A stretch of 64,000 bases of DNA, taken from positions 16,425,794-16,489,793 of the forward strand of contig JAEMBT020000009.1 in NCBI GenBank assembly GCA_018873245.2, in the 5' to 3' direction. The notes under the pieces were generated by a model. The model saw only the letters and a program-made list of their open reading frames with translations, ran no database searches and was not told the DNA's origin. Numbering within the stretch: the stretch's first letter is position 1; every line of letters starts with the position of its first letter. The DNA is from Archegozetes longisetosus. Its lineage: Eukaryota; Arthropoda; Arachnida; Sarcoptiformes; Trhypochthoniidae. Shown here in pieces: positions 41,761 through 51,975 of the stretch. Made by a program: the position numbers and the translations under genes.

Positions 41761-42589
41761 CTCTATCTGCCTATATATTTGTCTGATTATAATCCTCTAT
41801 AATACTAATTCGGCATCTGCTTATTGAATATTATGAACTAATGCTTATTACATATTTTTTAAAGCTATTCGGCCTATGAACCATAAATTGTAAGCCTATA
41901 GATCTATTATTATTAGGGAGCTTTTAAAAAGAGTTTTGTCGTGTGAAAACAGTTTTTCTCTAGATATGAATTGGACAGAAATTTGAGAGCAGATGTCTTT
42001 ATTATAAGAACCAATGCATATTCATTTGTGTATTACATACACTAAATATACTTTGAAAATACCTTTTAGCTCATTCTCTCAGTTAGGCTTTAGTTCATTC
42101 TTATAGTTAGGCTTTAGCTCGTTCTGAGAGTCATGTTTTCAAACTACCTAAAGCTGGAAAGATGTGTAAAGTGATGGTTGTCAAAAAGTATGCCAATTAC
42201 TATGATGATTGGGGCGACAATCACATGGAGAGGTAGTTATTGTTTGTCATCTTATTGTTCATACTAAGGGTAGGATTGGTATTATATTATACAACGCAGT
42301 AAATATTATTACCTAAAAGGGATAGAATAAGCGATTCTGTCAGTCTTCTCAGTCCTCTCAGTCCTCTCACTCTCCTATTCCTCCACAAACAAATACAGTT
42401 GGCTTCGAATTAGAGGGTCCGAGAATGAAGACGCGGGCCATACAATGGAGGCAAACAATGGTTTTTAAATTGATGGGCGGAGTTAGGGTGCCGGCGATCA
42501 GGCACTATAGACACTCTATTATCAACCATTTCACTAAAGTCTTCTCAATCAGTGTCTTGCAATTCAAGAGTATAGTGTTTGGCGACTCT

Positions 42590-42737
42590 AGTGTTGAGAT
42601 ACTGTTCAGATACTGTTCAGATACTGTTCAGATACCGCGACTCTACTGTTCAGATACTATTCAGGTATCGCGACTCTACCATTCAGATACTCTTCAGATA
42701 CCGCGACTCTACCATTCAGATACTCTTCAGATACCGC
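42590..42737. repeat. 33-bp tandem array upstream of Gsx
   Basis: Three or more units of CGCGACTCTACC followed by ATTCAGATACTCTTCAGATAC, preceded by short GATACTGTTCA units. The array ends 3 bp before the Gsx TATA box. The 126-codon open frame across it is a by-product of a period divisible by three. Its position means each unit would add promoter-proximal sequence; function unknown. Confidence 0.85.
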
Positions 42738-42739
42738 TC

Positions 42740-42747
42740 TATATAAA
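42740..42747 (+). promoter_or_regulatory. TATA box of Gsx
   Basis: TATATAAA lies about 100 bp before the Gsx start codon and directly after the 33-bp array. A start site about 30 bp downstream would leave a 5' UTR of about 75 bp. Confidence 0.55.
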
Positions 42748-42845
42748 CTTGTCAATTGACATAAGCCTACTTGTGGCGAAGGTGTGCAACAAGATTATGA
42801 CTTAACTTACTAGTTAAAGATCAGTAGGAATTGAATATAGAAATC

Positions 42846-45819
42846 ATGTCACGATCATTTTTCGTAGATTCACTACTTGATTTAAGTTCAAATTCAGTAA
42901 ATCATAAGAGTAAAAGTTGTCAGAAAGAGACTAAAGATGCATTAGAACGATTACTTAATGTGACTGATGTCGATTTACGTACTAGTGATAAACACACCAT
43001 TGATTATCGACAACTGTTTAGCTCAACTTTAAATAGAAATTCATCTCGCTTTGATAATAGTAAGTTTGTTGTTTTATTTTTATATTAATTTTTACTATTT
43101 TATAAATTTTATGTATAGGTTAGGTTGGATTAGGTAAGGTTAGGATTAGGTAAGGTTAGGTAAGGTTAAGTTAGGTTAGGTCAGGTATAGGCCATAGCAT
43201 TTTAAAGACATTTTTCACTTCAAACTTAGTGTAAGTTTTTTTTATAGATTCAATACGTCTTTATTTGAATGTTAGCTATAATTATTTCGTCAAACCCTTT
43301 ACTCATAACGAGAAAACTATTTTGATTTATTGAATAAATAATAAATTATTATTAATAGATATTTATTAGATTTTCCTATCTTTACGATTTATCTGAGAAT
43401 GTTTGAATGAATTGACAAAATTTTCAGCTCTTATCTCACTTTGAAAGCTGGTATGAAGAAAGAGGTGAATAGCTATGAATAAAGAGGTTGCTAAATCTTA
43501 AAATACCAAATTGTTTTGTTCTATGATAGATCTTCAAAGTTAGGTTTCATATACAATTCTAAACACTTACCTGTTTTGTTTGAGGAATCAAAGGGTCAAA
43601 TTATAGCTCTATTTGAATACAAAACTTAAATTTATTGTTGAAATTTCAAATTATGACAATCAAAATACTGAACATGTCATAAAAATATAGTGCTATCTAT
43701 AGCTTGAATGTAAGAAAAGGTGAGTTAAAAGCATGATCTCTAATGGATTTGGGTTCAAAAAAGATTGTAATCTAAGATTTTCTAAAGAGCTCTCTCAGGC
43801 AGACTCTGATTATATGATCATGGCAACCAAAGTTCAATTATCTCCATGAAAATTCATTTTTCTTCATTCGATTTTAACCTCAATTCTACATAACTTCTAG
43901 AATATTCTCACTACAAACTCATAGAATATTCTTAGTACATAACTCATAGAATATTCTTACGGAACACCCAAATCACTGAATAAGATTGGATTAGAATATA
44001 TTAATGAATAGCTAAGCTAAAGGTTGAAGGTAATCAAATTGAAAATATTTGAAATAATATGCAAATAAACATGATTTCTATAGTGATCTTGTTAGAGTGA
44101 AGATCGAAATATTTATGGCTAACTCAGTAGTATTTTCGAATCGAATCTATATTTAGATTATAACTACTTTAGTAAGACTTTCAATCAGATACAGTGCAGT
44201 CGCTGAGTTCTTATTCATAATCAAAAGGTCAATAGTTACAAGAATTAAAGTAAATCTTGAAATAATTTAGATACTAAATTTACTTGTTTAGTTATGTGAT
44301 TCATTATTGTTAAAATTATGTCCAAATTATGTTCAAATTCTGAGTTTTTACTGAAGATATAACGAGAAATGAATGAAATAATTATTGTCATTCGATCATT
44401 AATATAAAACCACTAGAACGTCAAAAGAATAAATCAACAATTGTTAGAACAAGATGAGACATAAAAGCAAATTTGTATGCATAATTAGTTATACAATTGA
44501 TTAACATAATCTTGAAATTAATTATTGATGGGTAGCTAGATGTCAACCAAGTATATGACTTATTTATATGATTATTTATCTTCAATTATGTCAACGAACT
44601 ATAATTGTTGTTCAATTCTATAACATCTAGTAAGAAGAATCAAACAAAAATTCATGCATATAATTATAATGTTTTGAAAATATATAATTCTAATAGCATT
44701 CAAAATCATATAATTCTACCTAATTCAGACCATTTCAGTCAAAGTTAGATCAGTTTTGACATCAATTTTGATTTTAATATTTATGTCTGATTAGACTTGT
44801 TTGTAGTGATGTTTAGTGTATAGTTGAGATTAAATAGTACTAAATGTATGATATGATGCTTTTGTTCCCGAGCCACTCAATCGACTCACTTTAGAAGTTA
44901 ATGTTAGATATAGAAATTTAAGAGCAAGATAAGTGATTTTTTCGAATGCATACAAATACACTTAAGAGTATTAGACAACCAACCTAACTCAGCCTAATCT
45001 ATCAGCTCGTGCCGCATTAGTTCATTTCATACTAGTCAAGCTAGAAGAGTTGGAGGGGCACAGACACTCTCTACTTCAATCGGGACCTTAGATTAGAATG
45101 GTTAATGATATTTAGTTCAATCTTCTTATAAGTCAATAGACTATGAGAATGAAACCAATTCTGACCAATACTTAAAACCAACACAAAAAAGACAAAAATG
45201 AATAAATCAAATAACCACTAAATGATCTACTATCAAATATAGGCTCAAACCATTCACCAAACTCTCCATCATCAGACAGCTCAAAAAGGTCATCAAGACT
45301 TCGTACAGCATTTACATCAACACAAATCGTACACTTAGAGCACGAATTTAATAAAAACATGTATTTATCACGCCTTAGGCGCATAGAAATCGCACATTAT
45401 TTGGGATTAAGTGAAAAACAAGTGAAGATATGGTAAGAAAAATAACGCTTTAATACTATATCTAATCCCAATATTTGCCTTTAATTGATTCTCAAATACT
45501 TTCCATTGCTTAACAGCTAAACCAAAAATGTCAAATATCTCATAGATGACTTATGACATATCTTTGTTTCGTTAGGTTTCAAAATAGACGTGTCAAGTAC
45601 AAGAAGGAGAGCTCGCCTAAAGTCAACTGTCAACTTAAGACAAATAGCGATTCCTCATCAACATCTTGCAAATGTATGTGTAGTATGAATGAAAATAAAA
45701 ATGTCAAACAGGCCAGAAGTGATCACATCGGTCCAGGTCTGGATTGCGATGAGGCCATTGTGTGCAGCACTACAGTGAGTAATATGACAGGCAATAGTTA
45801 TCAGAGCTATAGCCAGTAA
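42846..45819 (+). CDS. Gsx: Gsx/ind ParaHox homeodomain transcription factor, complete
   Basis: Gsx proteins pattern the intermediate column of the nervous system (intermediate neuroblasts defective in flies). Exons: 42846-43059, 45243-45432 and 45576-45819, total 648 nt, 215 residues. The phase-1 and phase-2 junctions close exactly, with donors GTAAGT and GTAAGA. The N-terminus [11 protein letters not shown] is the conserved Gsx N-terminal motif. The homeodomain is about residues 88-147. It begins with [10 protein letters not shown], contains [20 protein letters not shown], and ends [17 protein letters not shown], with Gln50 and Asn51 present; the [13 protein letters not shown] block is diagnostic for Gsx. 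The intron after KIW splits the recognition helix. The short tail has a CKC motif, also seen in Gsx relatives. A TATA box lies upstream and an AATAAA at 46251. No Cdx or Xlox partner is in the window. Confidence 0.95.
43117..43186. repeat. TTAGG-like array in Gsx intron 1
   Basis: GGTTAGGTTGG, GGTAAGGTTAGG and related pentamer-based words start about 60 bp inside intron 1, on the transcribed strand. Confidence 0.8.
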
Positions 45820-45821
45820 TG

Positions 45822-45912
45822 TGACGGGCATTACAGCTACAAATAGACGGGCACTACAGCTACAAATAGACGAGCATTACAGCTACAAATAGACGGGCAC
45901 TACAGCTACCAA
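45822..45912. repeat. 23-bp tandem array just after the Gsx stop
   Basis: Three to four units of GACGGGCACTACAGCTACAAATA start directly after the stop codon and would lie in the 3' UTR. Diverged TAACATAACAGCC words follow. One unit carries GACGAGCATT. Confidence 0.85.
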
Positions 45913-46250
45913 TACAGCGTCCAATAGCTATTAGCACCACAGCCACTAACATAACAGCCAATACCTATGCCTGTGACCAACGCATGTAAATGTGATTTAT
46001 TAGCTGCTGACAATTTGCTTACTCTCAATCGAGTTCTGATATGATTGATGAGCAACTATTTCACTTTAAAGGACTTATTCATACTTTGTTGACAAACAAC
46101 AGTAGAGAACTGTTGAATGTATGCACACATGACTGAGTTTGTTGAATATATTTATTTTTGAATATATTTCAAGTATTTATAAAAACATTTTCACCGTTTT
46201 ATACTACTCCCCATCCAATTGACGCTTAATTTTGTATTTAAACCAATAAT

Positions 46251-46256
46251 AATAAA
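46251..46256 (+). terminator. polyadenylation signal, probable Gsx
   Basis: AATAAA about 430 bp after the Gsx stop codon, followed by a T/A-rich stretch. Other AATAAA words are common in this AT-rich DNA, so the assignment is tentative. Confidence 0.3.
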
Positions 46257-46832
46257 AATATATTTATTATATATTTTCATGTGTTAACCAACTGGAAGTT
46301 ATGCATCTATTAATCGTTTATGAATATTATGCAGTACTTCAAGAATCACTTTTCACATCAGTTGACCCTCTCTTCACAGTAGGTTCGATAGACTTATTGA
46401 GAGCTGAGCTAAGGCTGAGCTGAACTAAGGCTGAGCTAAGCTATACTGAGCTAAGCCAACCTAACCTATGCCGATCCAACCTAACCCAATCCAACCTAAC
46501 TTAACTTAAAAGACTATCATAGCTCATAAGTAGAGCATATTTAAGCACACCTGCTTTGAGGGTAACGCTTAGATTGTTATGTAATAATAAGTGGGCATAA
46601 ATCCACTTCAAGGATGAAGTTTGTGGTGAAACTAAGAGCCAATTGACGGCTATTGCTATTCATACTCAGTGATATATTGACTCCATAAAGGGGTAGACTT
46701 TTGGTCTGTTTGTCTCTCCGCACGTGCCATCCAAAGGGTAATTTACTTTTAGCTCAATTACACATTACTTTTCACTTCTTTCTATTCATATCTGTTAATC
46801 GTTTGGAAATTGTATGGGACTTAACGGTTGTG

Positions 46833-46867
<35 letters not shown>

Positions 46868-46868
46868 T
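46833..46868. repeat. (GT)n microsatellite
   Basis: About 36 bp of GT with two substitutions near the right end. Confidence 0.95.
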
Positions 46869-48053
46869 GTTATCTCAATATAAAACGTTAAGAGAGTTGT
46901 GAAAAGTAGTTACGAATAATAATAATAATTATAATAACTATGAAAAGAGTTATACAATTGAAATGTTATACAAATAAAGAAAGGGTTGTTCTGGGTGTCA
47001 GCTGCCTTTTTTTATTTATATATCGCTTTACCAACCCTCTAGTCACTTCTTATACATCCAATCATTAATTGTGTTTATTATTTGACATTTGTATTTTCAA
47101 CTTCTCCACCAACTTATCCATCAATTGCTTCTTCAGCACCACTTCAAACCCATTATAATAACCCTCTATTTACTTAATATGAAGCTTTATAACCTTATCA
47201 AATATATCTTTAAATGTGTGACTAACTGACTAACGAATTAGCATAACTTCTCCGTATACTTTAAGTGATTATAATATGAATACTGATTTAATGATATTAT
47301 TAGTTTTAGATTAGTTCCCACGTCCATTTTGTGCTTTAATGATTTATAAGTTATATTAGACTTTGTTTACTCTTAAACTAATGACAATTTTCAATAAAAC
47401 AATTACCATATTTATTATAGAATTAACGTATAAAAAACTTAATAAAAATATATACTTATAAATATTGAAATTATAATTGACAAATACTTATTAACTGTAA
47501 TCAAATGTGTCATTATTTACAACATAACAGCTATTGCTTATCACTAACTTTATCAGTCACTATCTCTTATCATTTCTATCTTGTACTAGTCGCTTTGGCT
47601 CAACTCTTTTTAGATTAAGTCAAGTTTGCCAGAAGTCAGTTTAGCTCCAGTTTAGTTTCTGTTTTCTTGTTCTTTGTTTGCATTTTAGGAAAGGTCTCTA
47701 TTTTTCGGAGTCGTTATAAAGAGATCGAGTTATAAGAATATAAGTTTCAAGTACATTGTTGATGTTGTACGTAAAAATATATAATAAATTCTAAGTTTAT
47801 CAGACAACGTAAACAACATATGAGTTGTTGAGCTAAATAATTAAATATAAAAACTAAAAACCAGATTTAACTATTGAAAAAGTATAGTCAAACACTTCTT
47901 ATAACTCTACTATTAATAGTAAGTTAAGTTATATATCGTTTTAAATTTCAAGTATATATGTAAATCTGTTTGCAACATCTGGTATCTAAATCAGTCAAAT
48001 ACTATCATGTTTAATTTCACTCTAATATTATCAATAGTTCATTAATACGAGGT

Positions 48054-48113
48054 TAGGTCAGGTCAGGTCAGGTCAGGCCAGGTCAGGTCAGGTCAGGTCA
48101 GGTCAAGTTAGGT
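48054..48113. repeat. (TCAGG)n array
   Basis: About eleven TCAGG pentamers with one CCAGG variant, starting 60 bp past the BCKDHA stop codon, so probably in its 3' UTR. TCAGG is the telomere unit of some beetles (general knowledge); here it is internal. Confidence 0.9.
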
Positions 48114-48174
48114 AAGATCATAAAATTGATACTAATCAATTAGAACAAACAGACTTCTGCCAGACACAAATGAC

Positions 48175-49815
48175 TCAATCTTGCTTAAAATTTGTGGGAT
48201 AATGCTCTCTATAATCAGAGACATGTTTAACTAGATCTTCATATTGCTCTTTCACACTACCACTAAATTCTTCATAAACATCAGTAAACAGATCTCTAAT
48301 ATTAGGTTTGGCCACTTTCTCAGCCTTAACAATAGCAGCCATAATCTCCTTCCTAACTTGTTCCACATACTTATTCTCCTGCTGGTCATCGTACCAATTA
48401 TTAACCTTAAGAAACTTTCTCAACCTAACAATAGGATGATCTGTTTCCTTCCAACTCCTAACTTCATCAACACTTCTATACACACTAGAGTCATCACTAG
48501 TCGAATGATGACCTACACGATATGTCATCGCTTCTATTAGTACAGGACGATTCTCTTCTGAACATATTCTTCTGGCTTCTAGTGTTGCGTTGTATGCTGC
48601 TAGTACGTCGTTTCCATCTATTCTTACTGTTGGTATGCCTAGAGCTGGTCCTCGAGCAGCTACTCATCAACAATTATTTCGATATTTAATCATTAGTTCA
48701 ATAATTATCTATTAATTGTTTACCGATTCCATCGCCACGATATTGTTCGTGAGTTGGTGTCGATATCGCGAAACCATTATTACGACTAGTAAAGAGTCAA
48801 AATATATTATCTCAACAAATAGTCATTAGTTTCAGTATAAGTACCAGAAGAATATGACGGGACAGTCGAGAGTGGCAGAAAGTTAAGAGCCGCGTGAGCG
48901 TCACCTTCAGAAGCGGCACCATCACCGAAATAGCATAAGGCAATGCGTCCCTTTAATTGTCGTTTGAGAGCATAAGCGGCTCCGACCGCGTGCAACATCT
49001 GCGACGTCAGCGTAGACTTAATAGTAACAAAATTCAATTCTCGACTCCCGTAATGGATCGGCATTTGGCGGCCTTTGCCCAAATCGAGATAATTACCAAA
49101 GCATTGATTCAAAAACTGGTCGATAGTGAATCCGCGCCAAATCAAAACACCTAAAGACCAAAAAACCAAAAAACCAAAAATACCAAAAATACCAAAAAAC
49201 CAAAAACTATAAGAGATTAAAATCAAGTTTAGTCAACACCAATTCAATACCAGGTTCTCTGTATTGACCAAAGACCAGATCATCGTGATTGAGAGCAGCT
49301 GCTGGTCCAAAATGTGTGGCTTCTTCACCGTGACTGGTGATGTAGAAGGAGATCCTTCCTTGTCTTTGAGCCTCGTATAAGATAGTGTCCATTTGGTTGA
49401 GTCGAACCATACCTAAGAAGAAGAAGAAGAAGAAGAAGAAGGTGGAAGAAGAGGTGGAAGAAGAGGTGGAAGAAGAGGTGGAAGAAGAAGTAGAAGAAGA
49501 AGTAATTGACAACAGAAACAAACCTCTATATAACTTAGTAGTAAATTGTTTATGAAAAAGTTGATTGTATTGAGTATTATGTGATTTGACAAAATGACCA
49601 TTACGATTTATAACTCTATAGACTGGTATACCATCGTAACTGTTAGGAGATATAAATTGTAACTCTTCTGTCCATTGTGATCGTGAGCCTGGAAATTCTG
49701 GTCGGTCTTCAGTCACTTGGCTGTCATTTGAACTAATTAAACGTTTTATGTTTAATAGTTGATGTGTTTGTTTGTTTTGACTTAATATAAATCTTTTTAT
49801 TAGTAATGTATTCAT
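48175..49815 (-). CDS. BCKDHA: mitochondrial branched-chain alpha-keto acid dehydrogenase E1 alpha
   Basis: E1-alpha binds thiamine diphosphate and decarboxylates the keto acids of Val, Leu and Ile in the mitochondrial BCKDH complex. Exons: 49815-49524, 49412-49251, 49150-48845, 48785-48724, 48662-48175. With one restored base they give 436 codons, close to the usual 445. The start is basic and lacks acidic residues ([13 protein letters not shown]), as a mitochondrial presequence should. Landmarks are [20 protein letters not shown], then [14 protein letters not shown], then the ThDP motif [16 protein letters not shown] (about residue 227) ending at CRNNG. The regulatory phosphorylation loop [20 protein letters not shown] follows. 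Exon 3 has a one-base deletion at the A-run 48879-48881 (TTT in the coding strand), after which [12 protein letters not shown] is read in another frame. Everything else is intact, so a consensus error is more likely than a pseudogene. Intron 1 has no stop. Confidence 0.95.
49415..49502. repeat. trinucleotide/15-bp repeat forming the BCKDHA intron-1 pyrimidine tract
   Basis: On the coding strand a (TTC)n run of about nine units abuts the intron-1 acceptor AG. It is preceded by TTC TTC CAC CTC-type 15-bp units. The tract fills most of the 111-bp intron. Confidence 0.9.
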
Positions 49816-50586
49816 TTATGATTTTATGTTTTAGTTCGTAATACAATTCTTTTATTTATTAAACTATCAAAACAAAACAACTAAACAGATAATTGAGAAG
49901 TCGTTAAATGTTAGCGCCATCTTCCTTAAGTTATAACAGTTTACTTTTTTGTTTTATTTTCCTTTTTATTAGAAATTCATGTTTTATAGTACTTCTTAAT
50001 TTACTTAATATAGTTTGCATTTTATATAATTATCTCACAATCTAATGAGAAATTAAGAGTTAATCAAGTAATTATTCACATAATAAATCAATATATGAGA
50101 CTGAAGCTAAGCAGTAGTCACAAAACAGTATTAATCAACAAAACTCAGTATAAAGTTCATAAGATAGATTTAGTTTACATACAATTTAGCATTTATGTAT
50201 TACTAAAAAACGAAATTCAAATTAATCAAATACTAACAAGTGAAAATTAGAACATACCTAACTAATAACATGAACGACATTTAACCAATACTTATAGAAA
50301 AGCCAATTAAAACATTGAAAGCATCGAAAGCTTCAAAAGGATCGAAAGCTTCAAAAGGATCGAAAGCTTCAAAAGCTTGCAAAACCTCGAAAAGTTGGAA
50401 AAGTTCAAAATGATCAACATACTAAAAGAAGTGACAAATACAAAACAATTATTAAATAGTTAATCAAAACAAATACCCATGCTTGAGTTAATAAGAAAAG
50501 ATAGTTAATTAGATTTCTAGTATAATCACAAAAACTAAGTCTTAAGACAATAAATCATCAAAAGTAAGCAAGCCATTATTTAAATA
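49816..50586. other. intergenic stretch between BCKDHA start and the His/Tyr-rich gene
   Basis: AT-rich, no exon recognised. A 19-bp repeat (ATCGAAAGCTTCAAAAGG) occupies about 50320-50400. It holds the BCKDHA promoter and the 3' end of the neighbouring gene; no clear TATA or polyadenylation signal can be chosen. Confidence 0.5.
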
Positions 50587-51253
50587 TTACTTCTTTTTCT
50601 TCTTATCATAACTATCATAACTGTCATCATAGCTTTCAGTAGTAGTATAGTAATAATTATAAGCTGGATAGTAAGACTTTGAAGTAGTTGTCGGTGGATA
50701 GTAGTAGTGATGATGTTTGTGGTGGTGATGGTACTTCGGTTTTTCAGTAGTCGTATAATAGTAGTGATGGTGTTTCTTATGGTGATGTTTATGATGTTTA
50801 TGATGTTTATGATGGTAGTGGTGGTAATAAGGCTTTTTAGTAGTAGTATAGTAGTAATAATGATGAGGGTGGTAGTAGTCATCGTAACTCTCAGTTGTGG
50901 TGTAGTAGTCGTCGTGGTGATGATAGTACGGGTAGTAAGGTGGATATACGTGAAAGTCATATTTGTTGTATTTGTGAGTTGTCGTAGCTGCTGCTGTTGT
51001 AGTAGGAGCTGCTGGTGCGGAAGTGGCCGCTGAGTAGGACGCTGTCTTGATGGGCACTACAAATGTCTTTGAAACAAATATTTAGTATGTAATTTGTTGA
51101 GTTTGATTTGGTTGACTTACTGGAATTGCAATTCGAGCCCCAAGCACTGCTCCAGCGGCCAAAAACGCCAACTATTATTGATAGAAGTTATGAAATTGGA
51201 AGAATTAGTTATAAAAGAAATAAAGAGATAAATACCTGTGAGGCTAGAACCAT
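50587..51253 (-). CDS. secreted His/Tyr/Thr-rich low-complexity protein
   Basis: I do not recognise the family. Exons: 51253-51236 (18 nt, MVLASQ), 51171-51121 (51 nt) and 51066-50587, all phase 0, total 182 residues. The spliced N-terminus, MVLASQ then LAFLAAGAVLGARIAIP, is a signal-peptide-like hydrophobic segment, which supports this start. The mature part has an Ala/Thr linker, then five YYTTT-type units (YYTTTESYDD, YYYTTTKKP, YYYTTTEKPK and similar). Between them lie His-Lys blocks such as HHKHHKHHKHHHKKHHH, and the tail is KKKKK. The composition suggests an extracellular structural, cuticular, adhesive or metal-binding role; this is inference only. A TATA box lies upstream. The long plus-strand frame across exon 3 is a shadow. 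The tiny first exon and intact phases argue for a real gene. Confidence 0.8.
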
Positions 51254-51374
51254 TATAACTGGGACTACAATGAATAGTATGAAAGTAGTATCAGTTATTT
51301 GCAAACATAATGAAAATACAAGATAATGTATGGTATGATTGTTTGAACTAGTTATTGGAAAGATGCTAGCAACT

Positions 51375-51384
51375 CTTATATATA
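51375..51384 (-). promoter_or_regulatory. TATA box of the His/Tyr-rich gene
   Basis: Minus-strand TATATATAAG lies about 122 bp before the start codon, in the position expected for a start site near 51350. Confidence 0.55.
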
Positions 51385-51419
51385 CGCCAAACAAAAATAT
51401 GCTGATTAATGAAGAAATT

Positions 51420-51975
51420 GATAATAATAATAATAATAACAATAATAATACTAAATAACGCTTTCAGTGTGCTAGATTATTAAACTTAGATAATGATAGT
51501 TAAAAATCAAATTAGCGCAATTGTCTATATTTGTAACAATATGATTTAGTTAGAAAGTCATCCAACTTAACTTTTCCCTAGTTTAATATATCTCATCTAA
51601 TATGATGTCTATTGAACTATTGACATTTGCCATTTTTCATAGTATGACTACTACAGGGAGAGTTTCAACTGTTAATATCTATTTACTTGTCGCTCTGCTA
51701 ACCTAACCATTCCTTCCTTCCCATTCCTTCCTTCTTAACCATTCCTTCCTTCATAAAACTATATAAATTGAAAATAAAAACAAATTCAAATATACAAAAA
51801 AGAAAATAATTTTTAATGTATATAAAAAGCGTCTAATATGAAATAAATATAACTTATTTAATTGATTAAGTTGTGAATTACTGATAAACAATAAAAAGAC
51901 AAATCTAATAAACTAATGAAATATCAATCAATCAACATGATCATAAACATAAAGATCATCTAGACAATGAGCAAC
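51420..51975. other. intergenic stretch between the His/Tyr-rich and JHBP-like genes
   Basis: Contains (AAT)n at 51420-51450 and a CCATTCCTTCCTTC repeat at 51710-51760; otherwise AT-rich. No exon recognised. Confidence 0.6.

Larger units (their letters stand above)
38820..42589. other. gene-free stretch between transposons and Gsx
   Basis: AT-rich, with no recognised exon. It contains ATTTT(T/A)ATGTAGATT repeats (39390-39490), a GTAAGTACAG repeat (40265-40310), AAT runs (40420-40460), AAGCTAACC arrays (40775-40872) and CT runs (41640-41760). A 41-codon plus-strand frame at 42111-42236 is the only base-richer patch. Confidence 0.5.
45913..48053. other. intergenic stretch between Gsx and BCKDHA
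   Basis: It holds the presumed Gsx 3' UTR with AATAAA, an AGCTAA/CCTAACC array (46400-46505) and a GT run (46833-46868). The rest is AT-rich sequence with no recognised exon. The two flanking genes converge (plus then minus), so this stretch contains two 3' ends. Confidence 0.6.

Noticed and set aside
42425..42805. 126-codon plus-strand frame directly upstream of Gsx
   Set aside because: Its second half is the 33-bp array and it runs through the Gsx TATA box; no family recognised.
50707..51033. 108-codon plus-strand Met/Val-rich frame
   Set aside because: It is the antisense shadow of the His/Tyr codons of the secreted protein on the minus strand.
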